Assembly (NCBI GenBank): GCA_030549495.1
Contig: JAUIRK010001034.1
Coordinates: 310,001 to 374,000, forward strand
Source: Nectonema munidae
Lineage: Eukaryota; Nematomorpha; Nectonematoida; Nectonematidae
Direction of reading: 5' to 3'
DNA length: 64,000 nt
Shown here: positions 1 to 12,539 of the stretch, piece after piece
How the letters are laid out: each line of letters begins with the position of its first letter
Position numbering within the stretch: position 1 is the stretch's first letter
Notes under the pieces: generated by a model
What the model was told of the DNA's origin: nothing
Seen by the model: only the letters and a program-made list of their open reading frames with translations
Databases searched by the model: none
Program-made: the position numbers and the translations under genes

Positions 1-333
1 AAATGGGTTATTAAAAACGTGAGTGGTATAAGCAAGTTTTCTTATAATTCATCGTAACTAAATTCCTTCGTGTATCATTATATGGCATTTATACTTCTTC
101 CATGTAACCTTTTTATTCACTCACTAGGCCAGGGGTTCCCAAAGAAAGACATAAAGAGAGAAGAAAAAGATGTCAAATAAGCATTGATTTATTATCTTCG
201 TGCTTTTCTCCTACAATCTTAACAAGTAGTGTATATACGCCATTTTCATTTTTAAATGAATTCCATCTTTTCTTCATTGTAATTTTTGGTAAGATTTTTA
301 ATATCTTTTATAAAATTTGTCGATGTGTGGTAT

Positions 334-2830
334 CAGAGAATAACGGAGACCCCGAACCTCCCCGTTCCCCGTGGGGAGACATACTCCCCGTTCCCCTCGA
401 GGTAAAGAGGTACCCCGAAATTGGGGTAACAATTTTTAAAATTAGTGAATTATTTAAATTTTTTATAAATATATTCACCTTGAACTTTGTTTGGAGTTTA
501 TTATGTTGTTTGTAATTGTTTCAACTTGTTTCCTATTTTTGAGGAAAATGTTACAGATAAAAATATTGATATTAAGCAAAAAAGCAACAAACAATGTTCT
601 ATTGTTTTATATGTCGCAAAAAATCTTTAGTATGTATATGGTTTCTATATTTACTGTTGTATTTTTTTTGATTTTAAAGAATTTAAACTTTTATTCGTCG
701 AAAAAACAGCCTGAATTTCAAGACAGTATCATTGAAAGTTTTTATTTGAAACACATAATTACTACTTTTCAACTTTCTTCTGGTTAAACTCTAAATTCAA
801 TGGCTCAAGCAAGAAGTAAAATTTGCCTTTTTTTCGAAAAAATTGACTCTGAACAAGCAAGATGTAGAGTTTGCAAAAATATTTTAAAAACAACAAAAGG
901 CCTGCAAGACCACTTGAAAAGACATCCAGCATCCTATTTGGAACTCGAGAAGGAAAAATCCATAAAGCGAACTTTCAAATGTTTGAACGAACCAACCACC
1001 AGTAAAGAAGCAACTATTGAAAGTTTAAAAAACAAAAAAATCAAATATGCGCAGGACAGTAAAGAGCAGAAGGATTTTGATGACGTAATGATTGATTTTT
1101 TGCGAGAACTTTAACTCCTTTTAGAATTGCGGAAAGTGAAGAATTTCTTTAACTTTTCAATTTGGCAAATTCAAAGTTGTCAATCAAAAATCCATCAACA
1201 TACTCAAGAAAAATGTCAGAGAAAGCTATCCTGATCAAAAAAAATGAAACGAAAAATAATCATGTCAAAGCTTAGCCTTCACGACTGATATCTGGACATC
1301 ACCGACACTTGACAGCTACATTTCACTAACCTGTCATCTGATCGATTCAGATTTTTTTTGAAAAGATTCACATTGGCTGTTAAACCCCTCAATAGAGAAC
1401 ATACTGGTGAAAACATAGAGTTTCAACCAATCAATTTATTAACGAATTTCGAGTTTTTAAAGTATATACCCTGGTTTTGCGTGACAGACAATGCAAGAAA
1501 TTTGAAGCTTGCCATCAACCGCTCTGAGAAGTTAACCCAATACTGTTGTAACATCCATACACTGCAACTTGTTATAGGAGATTCGCTCAAAAACATTCCG
1601 GTCATCAAGGAAATCGATAGTAAAGCAAAAAATCTAGCAAATCTAACAAACAAATCTGAAAAGTCGAGAAGATTGCTTGAAAACATGTGCAATTTGAAAA
1701 AAAAAGAATTTTTAACACCCAAGAACCCAAATGATACCAGATGGAATTCAACACTCACAAATTTAAATTCTATTTTTCGTTTAAAAGACGCTATCGAAGC
1801 TCTGGCTGATGAATTCGCCGATTTTGAAAAAAGTTGTCCGGACAAATCTGAATGGAAAGTCATGGAAGGGCTGATAAAAGTAAATCAAATTTTTCATATT
1901 TGTATATATTAAGTCTTAGGCAAAAATAATTTTTTATTTTTTAGACACTTCAACCTTTTCAGTTGACGACAAATGTATGGGAAGCTGAAACTACTCCAAC
2001 TATCAATTTAGTGATAGAAAAACTGTTTTGTCTTGATCAACACCTGTTATATTTCCTAAATGATAAAAATAAAGTATCTTCAAAGTTGGCGCAACATCTC
2101 AAAGATTCAATGAATAAAAAATTCCCCGAAAATGGATGCTGTATTTTTGAAAATAAAGTCGCAAACTATCTTGATCCTAGACTGAAGGGTGTTCATCTGA
2201 AACATTTTGGTGTTTTTGGCAGTCTCAAACAGGAAATAAAAAAAATTTCAATAGTGTGTCACCAAAAATTGATGTGAATCCACCAGCAAAAAATCTTCTA
2301 GTGGAAGAAAAGGAGTTATCACCCACAAGCAAATTAAAACTATCCTATAGTCATAAAGTCATTGATCCAGAAGTTAGCGAAGTATCGAATGAAATGATTC
2401 TTTTTGAGAAAATGGAAGATGCTTGGAAGAATGAAGATATTTTGAATTGGTGGTCAAAGAAGAAAGAATGCATGCCACTACCGAGTTCCTTGGCCAAAAA
2501 ATATTTGAATATTCCAGCGAGCAATGCCCAATCAGAAAGATTATTCAGCTGTCGTTCAAATATAATGAAAGCAAAAAGAAACAGACTCAACTCAGAAAAA
2601 GTGAAAGAGCTCATTTTTGTCGGACAAAATTTAAAAAATATGAAATGTCTGGTCAATAAATAGTCTTTAAATATTTAGTATATAAATATTATATTATATA
2701 TGTTCATTGTTCATTGTTCAATTGAATAGTTTTAAATTTAAAAAAATGTACCCCGACCCGACCCGTTCCCCGCGAGGAGAGCTTTTCCCCGACCCGAAGA
2801 AAATCCTCCCCCCCCCCCCGCCATACTCTG
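334..2830 (+). mobile_element. Inner hAT transposon inserted into the outer hAT
   Basis: Both ends start CAGAG: CAGAGAATAACGGAG on the left and, in reverse complement, CAGAGTATGGCGGGG on the right (11 of 15 match). The subterminal arms are C-rich on one strand, with several copies of CCCCGACC or CCCCGTTCCCC-like words and a run of 12 C at 2808-2819. Flanking 8-mers are TGTGGTAT (326-333) and GTGTGTAT (2831-2838). They share GTAT and differ by what looks like a one-base slip, so the duplication is plausible but not clean. The element carries its own BED/hAT transposase (800-2663). Confidence 0.75.
800..2663 (+). pseudogene. hAT transposase with BED zinc finger, decayed
   Basis: Reading along the plus strand in shifting frames gives a nearly complete hAT transposase. 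A BED-type finger lies at 800-950, with Cys-x2-Cys in CRVCKN and later His residues in HLKRHP. The first catalytic Asp lies in TTDIWTS near 1280, followed by CHLIDSD; a second Asp block is CVTDNARNLKLAI near 1480. An RW block lies near 1740 (NDTRWNST). The C-terminal hAT dimerisation domain is at 2500-2650 (SNAQSERLFSCRSNIM, then RNRLNSEKVKELI). The open stretches are 800-1114, 1358-1912, 1963-2277 and 2256-2663, broken by several frameshifts and stops. The 1912-1963 gap has a splice-like look and may be a small intron. Transposase identity is firm; present activity is unlikely. Confidence 0.88.
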
Positions 2831-2943
2831 GTGTGTATATATGTTTATTAGTTTGCTATGCACACCCAATCTCATGGATGGGAGCTTGGTGCGAAAAGGG
2901 GTGGACTAGTAATTTAATTTATTTCATTTCAGATTCTTTAGTC

Positions 2944-3600
2944 ATGTCCAGAAAATGGGTGTACAAAGAATACATTTTCTTAGAACTCTGGATTTACGTG
3001 TCTCAATGCGTTGTATGTTGGGAAGTGGTGCGCTATGAGTCGCTTAAAGAAAATAATCTCAAGCACCATCTCCTGGGAAAACACCCAACTCTGGCAGAGA
3101 AGGATCTTGAGTATTTCAAGAGGAAAGAAGAACGGAAACGTCAGCGATTAGACAACTCTATGCAAAAGGGATGTATTCTGTTTAACAACCAACACTTGCA
3201 TCCTATCTTTTTGCAAAAAAATTGATAAGTGTATGCAGACACACACAATTGGAGAAAAGTTGGTAAAGCCAGCACCCTTGTTATGGTTTGTATGTACCAT
3301 CCTTGGAGATGTTGCAGTGAAAAAATTGAAGCTATTCCGCTGTCAGATAACACGATCAAAAAAGAATTCAAGAGATTTCGCAAGACATTAAAGAACAGGT
3401 AGTGGCTGCCATCACGGAGAACGAAAAATTCAGCGTACAGTTGGTTGAGTCAACTGACATCTATGACGATGCTCAGGTCTTGGTATATGCGTGATACCAA
3501 AGGAAGAGTGACATAGAAGAAACTTTCTGTTCTGTAAATCACTGGAGACAACAAGAATAGAGAAACTTAGCAAGATGATTCAAGCCGAAAGCTCCAATTA
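2944..3600 (+). pseudogene. ZBED5-like hAT transposase, N-terminal fragment
   Basis: A BED zinc finger is clear: QCVVCWEVV, then LKHHLLGKHP (Cys2 and His-x5-His spacing), followed by LEYFKRKEERKRQR, which is typical of ZBED5/SCAND3-type transposases. Further on, in changed frames, IPLSDNTIKK (about 3335-3365) and FLFCKSLETT (about 3518-3550) match conserved blocks of the same family. The reading then ends where the element's right arm begins, so the catalytic core and C-terminus are absent. It belongs to the outer hAT (130-3862) and is the same family as the copy at 14408-16208. Confidence 0.8.
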
Positions 3601-3862
3601 AAATTAATGTACCATTTCACACATTAAGCTTGTTTTTTAAAGAGTCTGAGAGAATATTATTCCTGAAGTGGTTGTTTTAATTAATGTCAAGTTTTAAATT
3701 CATAATGCTGTGAATATAATAAAATTTAATGATGTTAATTTATTTTTACAGCCAGCTAATCACATATAGTTTTAATAAAGTAATATGCAATTAAATTAGT
3801 GAGGTCGCGTCATATTTTGAGAAATATAATTGGGGTCCCATAAAAAAGGTTAGGAATCACTG

Positions 3863-6800
3863 CGCTAGACTGTTTACAAATTTACTTTCATAGAACTTTT
3901 CTTAGAGTCTTTAGCAAATACTAGTGACATATTTAAATACGCATAATTTTTGCTTTTCTCAACGATTATTCACGGACGATAAATCAAATTCTTAATAATT
4001 TTGAACAACATATGTTAACTAAGACATCTATTTTGAGTTTAGAATATTTTCACTAGAACCCGAGTTAAAAACTTTCAGTGACTTTAATGAGTGAAATGGG
4101 TTGGGTGGATCAAATGAAAGGAAACGTTTAATATCAACGTAATTATAACAAAAAGTAGGCCTTTTTTAGAATAAATTAATACAAAACTTTACATAACTAT
4201 AGGTTTGGCGAAGGGTTAGAATTAAATTATATTAATAATAATCATTAACATTTATTAAAAAAGATAAAATAATTTTTGTTTTCTTAAAAATGGGCTTATC
4301 ACATATGATACGTTGGTCATTGCCAAGCTTCTCATGAAAACAATCTGAATAAAAAACAAAAAAAACATTAAAAACAAAAAATATTATAAAATACATTTTG
4401 AAACTAATTTTCCAAGGGGGGGGGGGGGGGGAAATTTATAAAATAATTTACATGAAGGCCTACTTGATTTTTGGCGCGCATTCTGCAATTCAGTATTTTT
4501 TTTATTTTCCAATAGCAAAAGCACAACGCCCAATCTCGCAATATCTTTCCAAATGTGAAGGGTTCATAGTTGAGAGTGATTTACTTGGTTTGGGAATGTT
4601 AAGCAATTGAAGTCAACAAGATATCTTCAAAGTGATAATTGGACAAATTTAGCTCGTTGTGTTAGCTACTATAAAATACCTGATTTATTGTCATATCTAT
4701 TAAATTATACTTTTTACCACGTATACAATAACGGTATTTAGATCTTTTTGATCCATTTGATCCACACAACCCAATTCACTGTTGTAAATATTTGAAATAT
4801 AACGCTGTGTTACACAAATTCTTTTTTCTTTGATTTGCTTACGCGTCAAAGAATCTTTAGCGATTCTCAAACATATGGCACACATTCATTCCATCACAAC
4901 TAGTAAAAATATTGTAAAACGTCGTTATTTTTTTGAGATCACTTCAAAATAGTCTTGGGACATTTTAGGCCTGCAATATCTCAAAATAGATGAAACTTTT
5001 ATGTTTAATTCCTTAGTTTTTTTTAAATTAGATAAAAAAAATATTGTTTCTAATTATCATTATTTGGAAAGACCAAATAATAGACTTTCCATATTACTTT
5101 ACTTGTTTAAAAACTAAAGAGCAAACCAAAGCATCACTCAGTATTCCCTTTTGATCAACTTTCTTTTTTTACTGAAGTCTCCTATTTCTTTAACAAAATT
5201 TTTCACGTAAAGAAGTGCGGGAAGTTGGCTTTGAAGGTATGGAGATGAATTTGAAAAATTAAAAACACAAAAAATTTAAAAATGTATACGAAGCGAACGT
5301 TCCACTTCAAACGGACCGTTTCAACTTATTCTATTCTAAAAAGTTGAAGCAAAACTTATTGAGATTATAAAACCTTAATAATGCCTTTATAATAGATTTT
5401 AAGTTCATTTTTATGTTTATTCACTTTTATTTGTTCAATAAATGCGTACTCCATATGTATGTACGCCTTTGTGTTTTCATAAGATATAGGTTATGCTTTT
5501 TGTTTCTCAAATTTTTCAAAAATTGGCAAAATTTTTTGAAAAAAAGCCTGTCTCATGAAATATGAAGTTATTTTCTATATGTTTTTTTGAAAATTGTGTA
5601 AAATATAAATGTTAGTCATTAATCGGAATTTAAAAGATTTGTTCATTTTTGAATCGTTTCATTTAGCTCACAGACATTTTAATCATTTAATTTGAAGGAA
5701 AAAGAAAGGAAATGTTGCTTCGTTACCGATGGAGAGTTGGGTGCACGTGATAAGGAGGTGTTCCAGTTTGTTGAAGGAGCAGTATGTGTTGGACTGGATG
5801 TCGTTCTTTTGGTTGAGCAGCGTGATTGTCGCGATTGCAAAGAGTGCTTAAATTGAACAAACAAACTCTTCATATTCCTCACTTCCTAAGTTTGTCGTTG
5901 CAATGCTTGGACTTCATTGCTACTTTAGAACATTTGCATCGCGCTTTTTGCTTGAGAAATTTGGTCTTCTAAACTCCATTACGAGTAGAGAGTCTACCCC
6001 GATTCCTTTTTTAGTCCCCGCAAAATGACGTCCCCAAAAATATTTACCCAGGATACCCAGAGTATGTAGTTGCATACCCTGAAAAATTTATTTATGTCTA
6101 CTAATTCAAAGAATATCATTTCATGAAAAGAAACGGAGAAATTTTTGGTTATTCAATCTATATTTACACTAAAGTTTTGTTATTCACAAATAATATTTGC
6201 TACTTTATTTTGTTATTCAAAGTACACTTTTTTTGTTTTTAAACTAATAGCATTAAATAACTTTTACAAAAACTATTAAAACATTAAAATTATTTAAAAA
6301 AAATAAAAAATATATATTAAAATATTTTTTTTGTTAGATATTGAAAATGATTTTATTTGAAAAGCGGCAATCCACCAAAAAGGATGGAAAACAAGGCTTT
6401 ACACTCAAATAGCACATGGTAAATTAAACAAACTCCCTCAATTTGCATTTCAAACTCGCCTCAGGTAAAGAGACAAACTAATTATCTGAATGGATTTCTT
6501 GCTCAATAACTATAGACGAAGATATTTTATGACGGGCAAATGTCATCATCGTAAATATCCGTCTCATAAACCCATACTACCCCCTTCTGGATATAACTCC
6601 TGCTAGTAATCAAAATCCAATATTTGTGAAAAGTAGAATCTCTAAGAATTTAGGTTTTTAGCTTTATCGCTTTATTTTTCATATCTTTTGTCATTTGGTT
6701 AAGTAACGTTAAAAAAAAGTACCAAATCTTGAATTCTGATCGTAAAGTAGATAAAATTCTCAAATCTACATATGGTTCAGTTTTTTATTCAAGAGTTAAA

Positions 6801-8829
6801 TTTATATAAGATTTAGATAGTAATTCAGAATGAAAAGAGAGAGAAGGGGGTCTTAATCGCGAAATCTGTAATTGTCAGTCTATCTTTGTGGCGATACGTT
6901 GTTCAGGAGAAGACCTTTGAAATGAAAAAAGACTACCGGTAAGCCCTATTAGTATAACTCTATTTAGCATTACATGTCTACTTTCATATTTTCATTTGCT
7001 CTTTTGGGGTAGGGATGATGGAGAGAAAATTTAAATTATGTTAGAAAATCAGTTTTGGATTGATAAGCCCGATTATTAAATCGGTGAATATAAATAACTT
7101 ATTTTGGAATTTAAAAAATTTAAATACAACCTTTATGCAAAATAAGCGATTTTCCAAAATACTTTGAAAAAGGCGTTTGAAGAGAAGTATTGATGAATAT
7201 AATTACAAAAAATAAATTAAAATTTTTCAGAATTAACATAATTTGTTTATTAAATGTCAATTAATAACAGTCTACAACTAATTAAAATCTTATAACTAGA
7301 AGCTAAGGAAATTCAAGATTTTTTTCCATCTCTGAGTTGATATTTTATTTCTTCAATATTACTCGATTACTAGGATTGTTATTTTAGTTTTCAATATTTT
7401 TACTGAAATGGTTCAAGTTATTGAAGATTTTACTTACTAAAAAAAGTAAGCTTTTTTATGAGTTGTTTCATTTAATTTGAAAATTTTCATAGTAAACAAC
7501 AAAAACACTTTATCGTACCACAAACAAGTAAAAAGTGAAAAGATTTGAAAAACATGAAATATATTGGTTCAATGTCTTTTCTTAATTTCATATAATACTA
7601 ATTTCTAAAATAAATGCTCTTGTTTGATGGTCTCAAAAATAAACGAAATTTTTTTAGATGGAACTTTTAAAAAGTGTCCTTCAGGCTTCACCTAAATTTT
7701 GACCGTACTCAGGAGGGCAATCAACCATTTTATTTTAAATATCCTTTTGCGAGATAAAAAAGATGTTCTTTTTTAGGAAATTTTTTCCAATATTTAAATG
7801 AAATTGGATTGAAAGACATCGCAATTTTGAAATATCAATAATGAATGCAACCAAGAAAGTAAATTTTTTTTACTTAGTTCTTTTTAATTCCATATTTAAA
7901 ATAGATTTTTCCCACTAGTGAATTTTTCACCATACATCAGCAATGTATAAAAATATAGTTCATTTTGGATTCAAGTCCAAATATTGCAAAAATGACTTTT
8001 TCCGTTTTACTATCAGGCTAATTTTTATCTCTTGCTTCTTTTTCTTCTTTAGAATCAATTTAAAATTGACAAATTTAAGCATGAATTTCTATTGATATAT
8101 CAGGCAATGGAAGTAGAAGAGAGCTTTGCGTAAACAGCATACTGCGATTTTCATGATCTTTCGCTGCAAAAGGGTTTGATGTAACGCCTTATTGCACACG
8201 CCTTTTTTTCACAGAACCGAAGTATGCAGTAGAAGACGACTGAAGTTATATGTTCTCAATAATCCTCATACCAGTGGTGTGGCAAAACGACCGGAAAGAC
8301 TAAAAGGCTTTGTAAAGGTTTGACAGACTACTATATACATGAATGTATGTATCCATAGTCTACCAAATATAAATTGTTCGGTTGAGATGAAATTTCGAAT
8401 ACTTCTAGAGAAAATGAATTTGAACTCAGATTTAAACTTTCATAAAATTTAACTAAAAACTTGGCTGGGTTTAAGAAGGGGGAAAAATAATATTTTTTTA
8501 TCTGACATACTTTTTTAAGTTTGTGATACCGCAAAACATAGAACTTAAAAAACCAAAATCTTAAATATCCATGCGGTTTCAACTTGGGGCGGGCCCGGCA
8601 AAGGAGGTGGGGCGTTTCATTTTCCTTCTGTCTTACCATACCAGTGAAGTAAAACGTCGTAAAGAACCTTTATTTTCAAAAATTGGTTTAAGGCAAGTGT
8701 GATATTACGAAAAGAAAGGTGGAATTTGAGAAACGTTGGACGGAACTAAAAATAATTGCAAGTGTTGAATCAACCTTAAATATATTCGTAAAAAATATTT
8801 AAAGAAGTATTAGGAGTTTTTTAATAAAT
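3863..8829. other. Gene-free AT-rich stretch
   Basis: No protein family, RNA gene or element ends could be recognised on either strand. Open frames are short and have no coding look. A run of 16 G lies at 4416-4431. A minus-strand frame at 5679-5882, rich in Ser, Thr, Pro and Gln, is discussed among the rejected items. The stretch may hold transposon remains too old to read by eye. Confidence 0.6.
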
Positions 8830-8879
8830 TTTTTAATAAAAACACATCGTTTATTAAATCGGGGTGGGGGCGTTTTGGA

Positions 8880-9960
8880 AGCCCTTTGTGTCAATGTCAA
8901 CGAGGTTAAGGCTAAACGAAGGCGCTTCGAGAGTGTTTGTTAAGAGTTCCTCTCTTTGGATTTAACCCTTCTGCGGAAAGCGCTCCAAGGGGTCTCCAAC
9001 TTGACAGCAAGGCAATCCAAAACGAAATGGATAGGTTCAGAAAGAAGGGCCAAAATTGGGATTGGCAGGTCTTGCTTAATAAAACCGTCTCTTTGCAAGT
9101 CACACAACTCAAGCTGCAAATCTTCATCGGCTTCTGATATATTAATAGTCAGCGGAGCATTGAATACTTGAAGTTTTCTCAAGGCGCTGAAAATCTTTAA
9201 ATCGCTTGTTGAAGTCTTCAATCAGGGTATCAAGAGTTTCAACAAAGCAGCAGAAGTTATTGTCCTCTATTTCTCTAGAAATAACATCACAACTTGGAAA
9301 GTGAAGTAGAATGTTACTTTGCAGATTACTTTTGAAGAGGCATAATTTGTTGCGGAAGCCATCTACGAAACCATACAGAGAAGGTTGTTTGTTCTACCCT
9401 GTAAATTTAAATTGAGCATTCAGTGCGAGTATATCAGTGGGATGACCTTCAGAAAGTGCCTTTCAATAAACTTTAAACCCATCAGGTCTACACCAGCTTC
9501 TAAAAAGTTTAGAATCTCATTACGCAGACTGAAGAACTGCTGCAGACATTCCCAGCACTGAGCCAACAACAGTAGAATGGAGTGAAAGTCAGAAAATTCT
9601 GTATCTAAATCTCTCAAGAAATCAACAAATAGACGATGTCTCAACGCTTTATTCCGCCTCTAATGAAATTAATAATTTTGAATACATGTGCATTACATCA
9701 GATAAACGTATACAGCGACTAGATAACGATTCTTGATGAATAATGCAATGAAACATTGGGCATCAACTCCAGCATTCTAAGTACGCTTTCAGCCCTTTTA
9801 GCTCCAGTCATTGATTTGGCACCATCTGTAACAATCAAGAGCATTTCTGAAAGCCCCCATATTCGCTCACTAAAGAATTTAGCGCTTCATAAACATCAGA
9901 TCCTTTCGTAGTGGTAAAAAGTGGGATTAAGCCGAGTACTCCTCACTGACATTAAACTGT
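8880..9960 (-). pseudogene. GTF2IRD2/ZBED-like hAT transposase relic
   Basis: Minus-strand fragments run in the right order for a GTF2IRD2-like hAT transposase. Near 9830, TDGAKSMTGAKR is the DGA-x-MTG block around a catalytic Asp. At 9420-9644, HRLFVDFLRDLDTEF and later FFSLRNEILNFLEAG fit the RNase-H-fold helices that follow the RW motif. At 8940-9221, KIFSALRKLQVFNAPLTI, ELCDLQRDGF and a Phe/Leu-rich C-terminal part fit the region before the dimerisation domain. Frames change at least three times and no ATG-to-stop reading exists. Terminal inverted repeats were not found, so the element's limits are unknown. Confidence 0.65.
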
Positions 9961-10009
9961 GAATCAATACTTCTAACAAAAATAATCAATTATACATCCC
10001 TTATTTTTT

Positions 10010-10389
10010 TTTTTTCATAAAAGGGGAGAGAAAAATAAACAGATTGCTGAATTTTATTTTTTATCTTCTCTTTAACAAAATTTTTAACCTCAACACTTTT
10101 TCAAAAATTTGTTTGGGAGGGGAATTTTTATTTTACCATTTTTTTTAATTTTTTTTTTTTTTTAAAATTTTTTTTTTTTTCCTTTTTTAAAAATTGGCAA
10201 AATTTTAAAAAAAAAAAAAATGTTTTTTATAGAAGATTAAAAAAAAAAAAAAATATATAATATAAAAAAATATTTTATAAATATTTTAAAATATTTTTTA
10301 AAAAAAAAAATTTTTTAAAAAAAAAAAAAAAAATTTTAAAAAAAAATAATTTTTAAAATTTTTTTAAAAAAAAAACGGGGGGCAGTGTA

Positions 10390-10431
<42 letters not shown>
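10010..10431. repeat. A/T homopolymer block ending in a 42-base G run
   Basis: From about 10010 to 10380 the sequence is almost only runs of T and A, many 8 to 15 bases long. It is followed by a GGGG-rich lead and an uninterrupted run of 42 G (10390-10431). Nothing else in the window has this texture. It may be a real low-complexity tract or a poorly resolved piece of assembly. Confidence 0.9.
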
Positions 10432-10432
<1 letters not shown>

Positions 10433-11911
10433 AACTATAGACGGGTTTTAGACGGGGTTTTAGATTGATGCTATAGGATAGAATATCTGTCTCGTGGAAC
10501 TCCTCATTTTCTCTTTTTGTTCTGGATTAAGAATTGTCCATTTATTATTGGTGATGTCAAACGTGAAATTGTTTTTAGTTTTAGAAAAGAGAAGACGCTA
10601 AATTGAGTGGCTTAGTTGAAGGCTATTAGAAGCAGAAATGACGATAATCCCATTCTCATCACTTTGTGGAAGGGAAATATTGATATTTACTATATTGGAG
10701 AACATTGTACAGTACATAAACAAATATACTTCCAACTTAAGTAATGAGATTTTAGGATTAGATTCTGACTCTATCGTTTGAAAGTTGTACTAATGGGCCT
10801 AGCGATCACTGAGATCTCTCAAAATGAGTGCCTATATGAAACAGCAAAAAATGCATTTCAATCGGGCAATACAAATTTTCAGAAAACTTTGTTTAGTGAA
10901 CTCGGAATTTAAATCAAACAGAAGAAGTGTTGAATAAACTTTCAGCATTGGAACAAGAAGACACTGAAAAAGTATTTTGTGATGATCATTATCATACCTC
11001 CACATTTTATCCTAAAAGACCAGGCAATTTGGAAAATTATTCATTGAAAAAATTGGTTTCTATGTATTTATAAAAAAACTAATCAAAGTATAGAATTACT
11101 TAAAAAAATATATTAATTAACGAGAGGGAAACCCCGAAAATCTGTTCGTTGAATTTTTGTCACTCTCAAAATCCGTCTGACTTTCCTTGGGAGAGGATTT
11201 TTTCTTTTAATTTTCCCCCGATAAAACGTCCACAGGAACATCCGCCTCCGGCTTTTGATTTTGAGGACCAAAAGTCAAGTTTTTTCAAATAATGCCTCAG
11301 TAATCCGTCAATTTTAGTCTCAAAAATACGATATAGGACAAAAGTATTTGTATTTGTATATGTATTTTTGGAAATCGAAGCAAAAATATTTGACTTATAA
11401 AATGCCTATTTGATTTAACGATTATCTGGAAAGAATGGAGAAGCATGATTTAGGAGTTAATGATGCTTATCAAGTATATCAAATGATTCATGAGTCTATT
11501 AGCCCATTGCCTGCCATGAGCCCCTTTTGGGGATCAACTTGATAAACGATCACCCACGGCTGCTTATTGAATTCCTAAAGAAATTATTTCATACAAATTC
11601 TTTTTATAAATATATTTAATAATATCTGCTAGCAAAACGTATTATTTAAGAGCTTTTGTTAACTTCAAATTTTGACTATTGGAATTGCCACTGTTAAAAA
11701 ATGTATTTTATTACACTTAAAAATTTTTTCAAAGTATTGTTAGTGTAAAAATTTAATTTAAACAATAACTTTATGAGAAAAAAGTTATAATAATCTTCTA
11801 TCTATATAAACAAATATATTTATATTTCATCTAAAAAATGTACTAATTGTCACGTTGTACTTTTTGGTAAACCCTAGCCTAATTGAGTTTACTTACATTT
11901 TAGTCCTAACG
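10432..11911. other. Intergenic DNA, one short coding-like relic
   Basis: No gene was recognised. On the plus strand at about 10920-11070 a short frame reads EVLNKLSALEQEDTEK and then CDDHYHTSTFYPKRPGNLEN. It looks protein-coding in composition, but I cannot name a family for it. The rest is AT-rich with no element ends that I can pair. Confidence 0.45.
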
Positions 11912-12539
11912 CAGTGGTCCCAACTTTTTTAAGTTTGCGGCACCCTTGGCGAGCCTTTTAAAATTCCTGGCACCCTTTGAGAAAAACTTATTTAAAATTT
12001 CCATAGTTTTTTATTATAATTTTTTTATTTCTACATCTGCATTGATGCAACAATACCTTATACAGAGATCAAATAAAAAAAATTTATACTGATTCTGCTA
12101 TCACAGAATATATAATAATACAAATATGTAATGTTAAGTTTTAAAGTAGTTGCACAATTTATTGAAGTAATTACAGTGTAACATTAGGATATAAGACATA
12201 ACACATAAATAACAAATAGACCAGAGTGAATCATGCGTGCGTGGTCCCGAAAAATGACATTTTGTATTTCTTTTCTCCCTGTCAAAATCTAGTTTACTTT
12301 TGATGAAAAATACTGTATATAAAGTTTGAAGCAAATCAATTAACATTTAGAGGTGGCTCAACAAGTGTTAATATTTAGATGATGAAATATTACGTCATTT
12401 TATATACTTTTTTTTTTTATTATTTATTGATTCATTTTCTTTGAAGCAATTCTTCACTTTTGTGCTAACAATTCACATTTCATCATATATTGCTCAAATT
12501 TATATTTAAAGAACAAAATCTTCTCTTCATTGTTTTGTA

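Larger units (their letters stand above)
130..3862. mobile_element. Outer hAT element (ZBED5-like), internally deleted, carrying a nested hAT
   Basis: The left end begins CAGGGGTTCCCAAAG. The right end, read in reverse complement, begins CAGTGATTCCTAACC, the usual end of ZBED5-like hAT elements. The flanking 8-mers are CACTAGGC (122-129) and CGCTAGAC (3863-3870). They match at 6 of 8 bases and the two differences are transitions, as expected of an old target-site duplication. Between the ends lie about 200 bases of non-coding left arm, a complete second hAT (334-2830), a BED-finger transposase fragment (2944-3600) and an AT-rich right arm. The transposase breaks off early, so this copy could not move by itself. 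The ends are moderately sure; the duplication is inferred from an imperfect match. Confidence 0.7.

Noticed and set aside
1423-1863. 146-residue minus-strand frame
   Set aside because: It is the antisense shadow of the inner hAT transposase.
5679-5882. Minus-strand frame rich in Ser/Thr/Pro/Gln with a preceding coiled-coil-like stretch up to about 5980
   Set aside because: It could be a fragment of a gene or element, but no domain is recognisable and neighbouring frames are equally open, so no call is made.
8937-9171. Plus-strand frames of 66-71 residues
   Set aside because: They are shadows of the minus-strand GTF2IRD2-like relic.
11490-11545. CCCATTGCCTGCCATGAGCCCC, first thought to be a piggyBac end
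   Set aside because: No TTAA flank and no matching inverted partner found.
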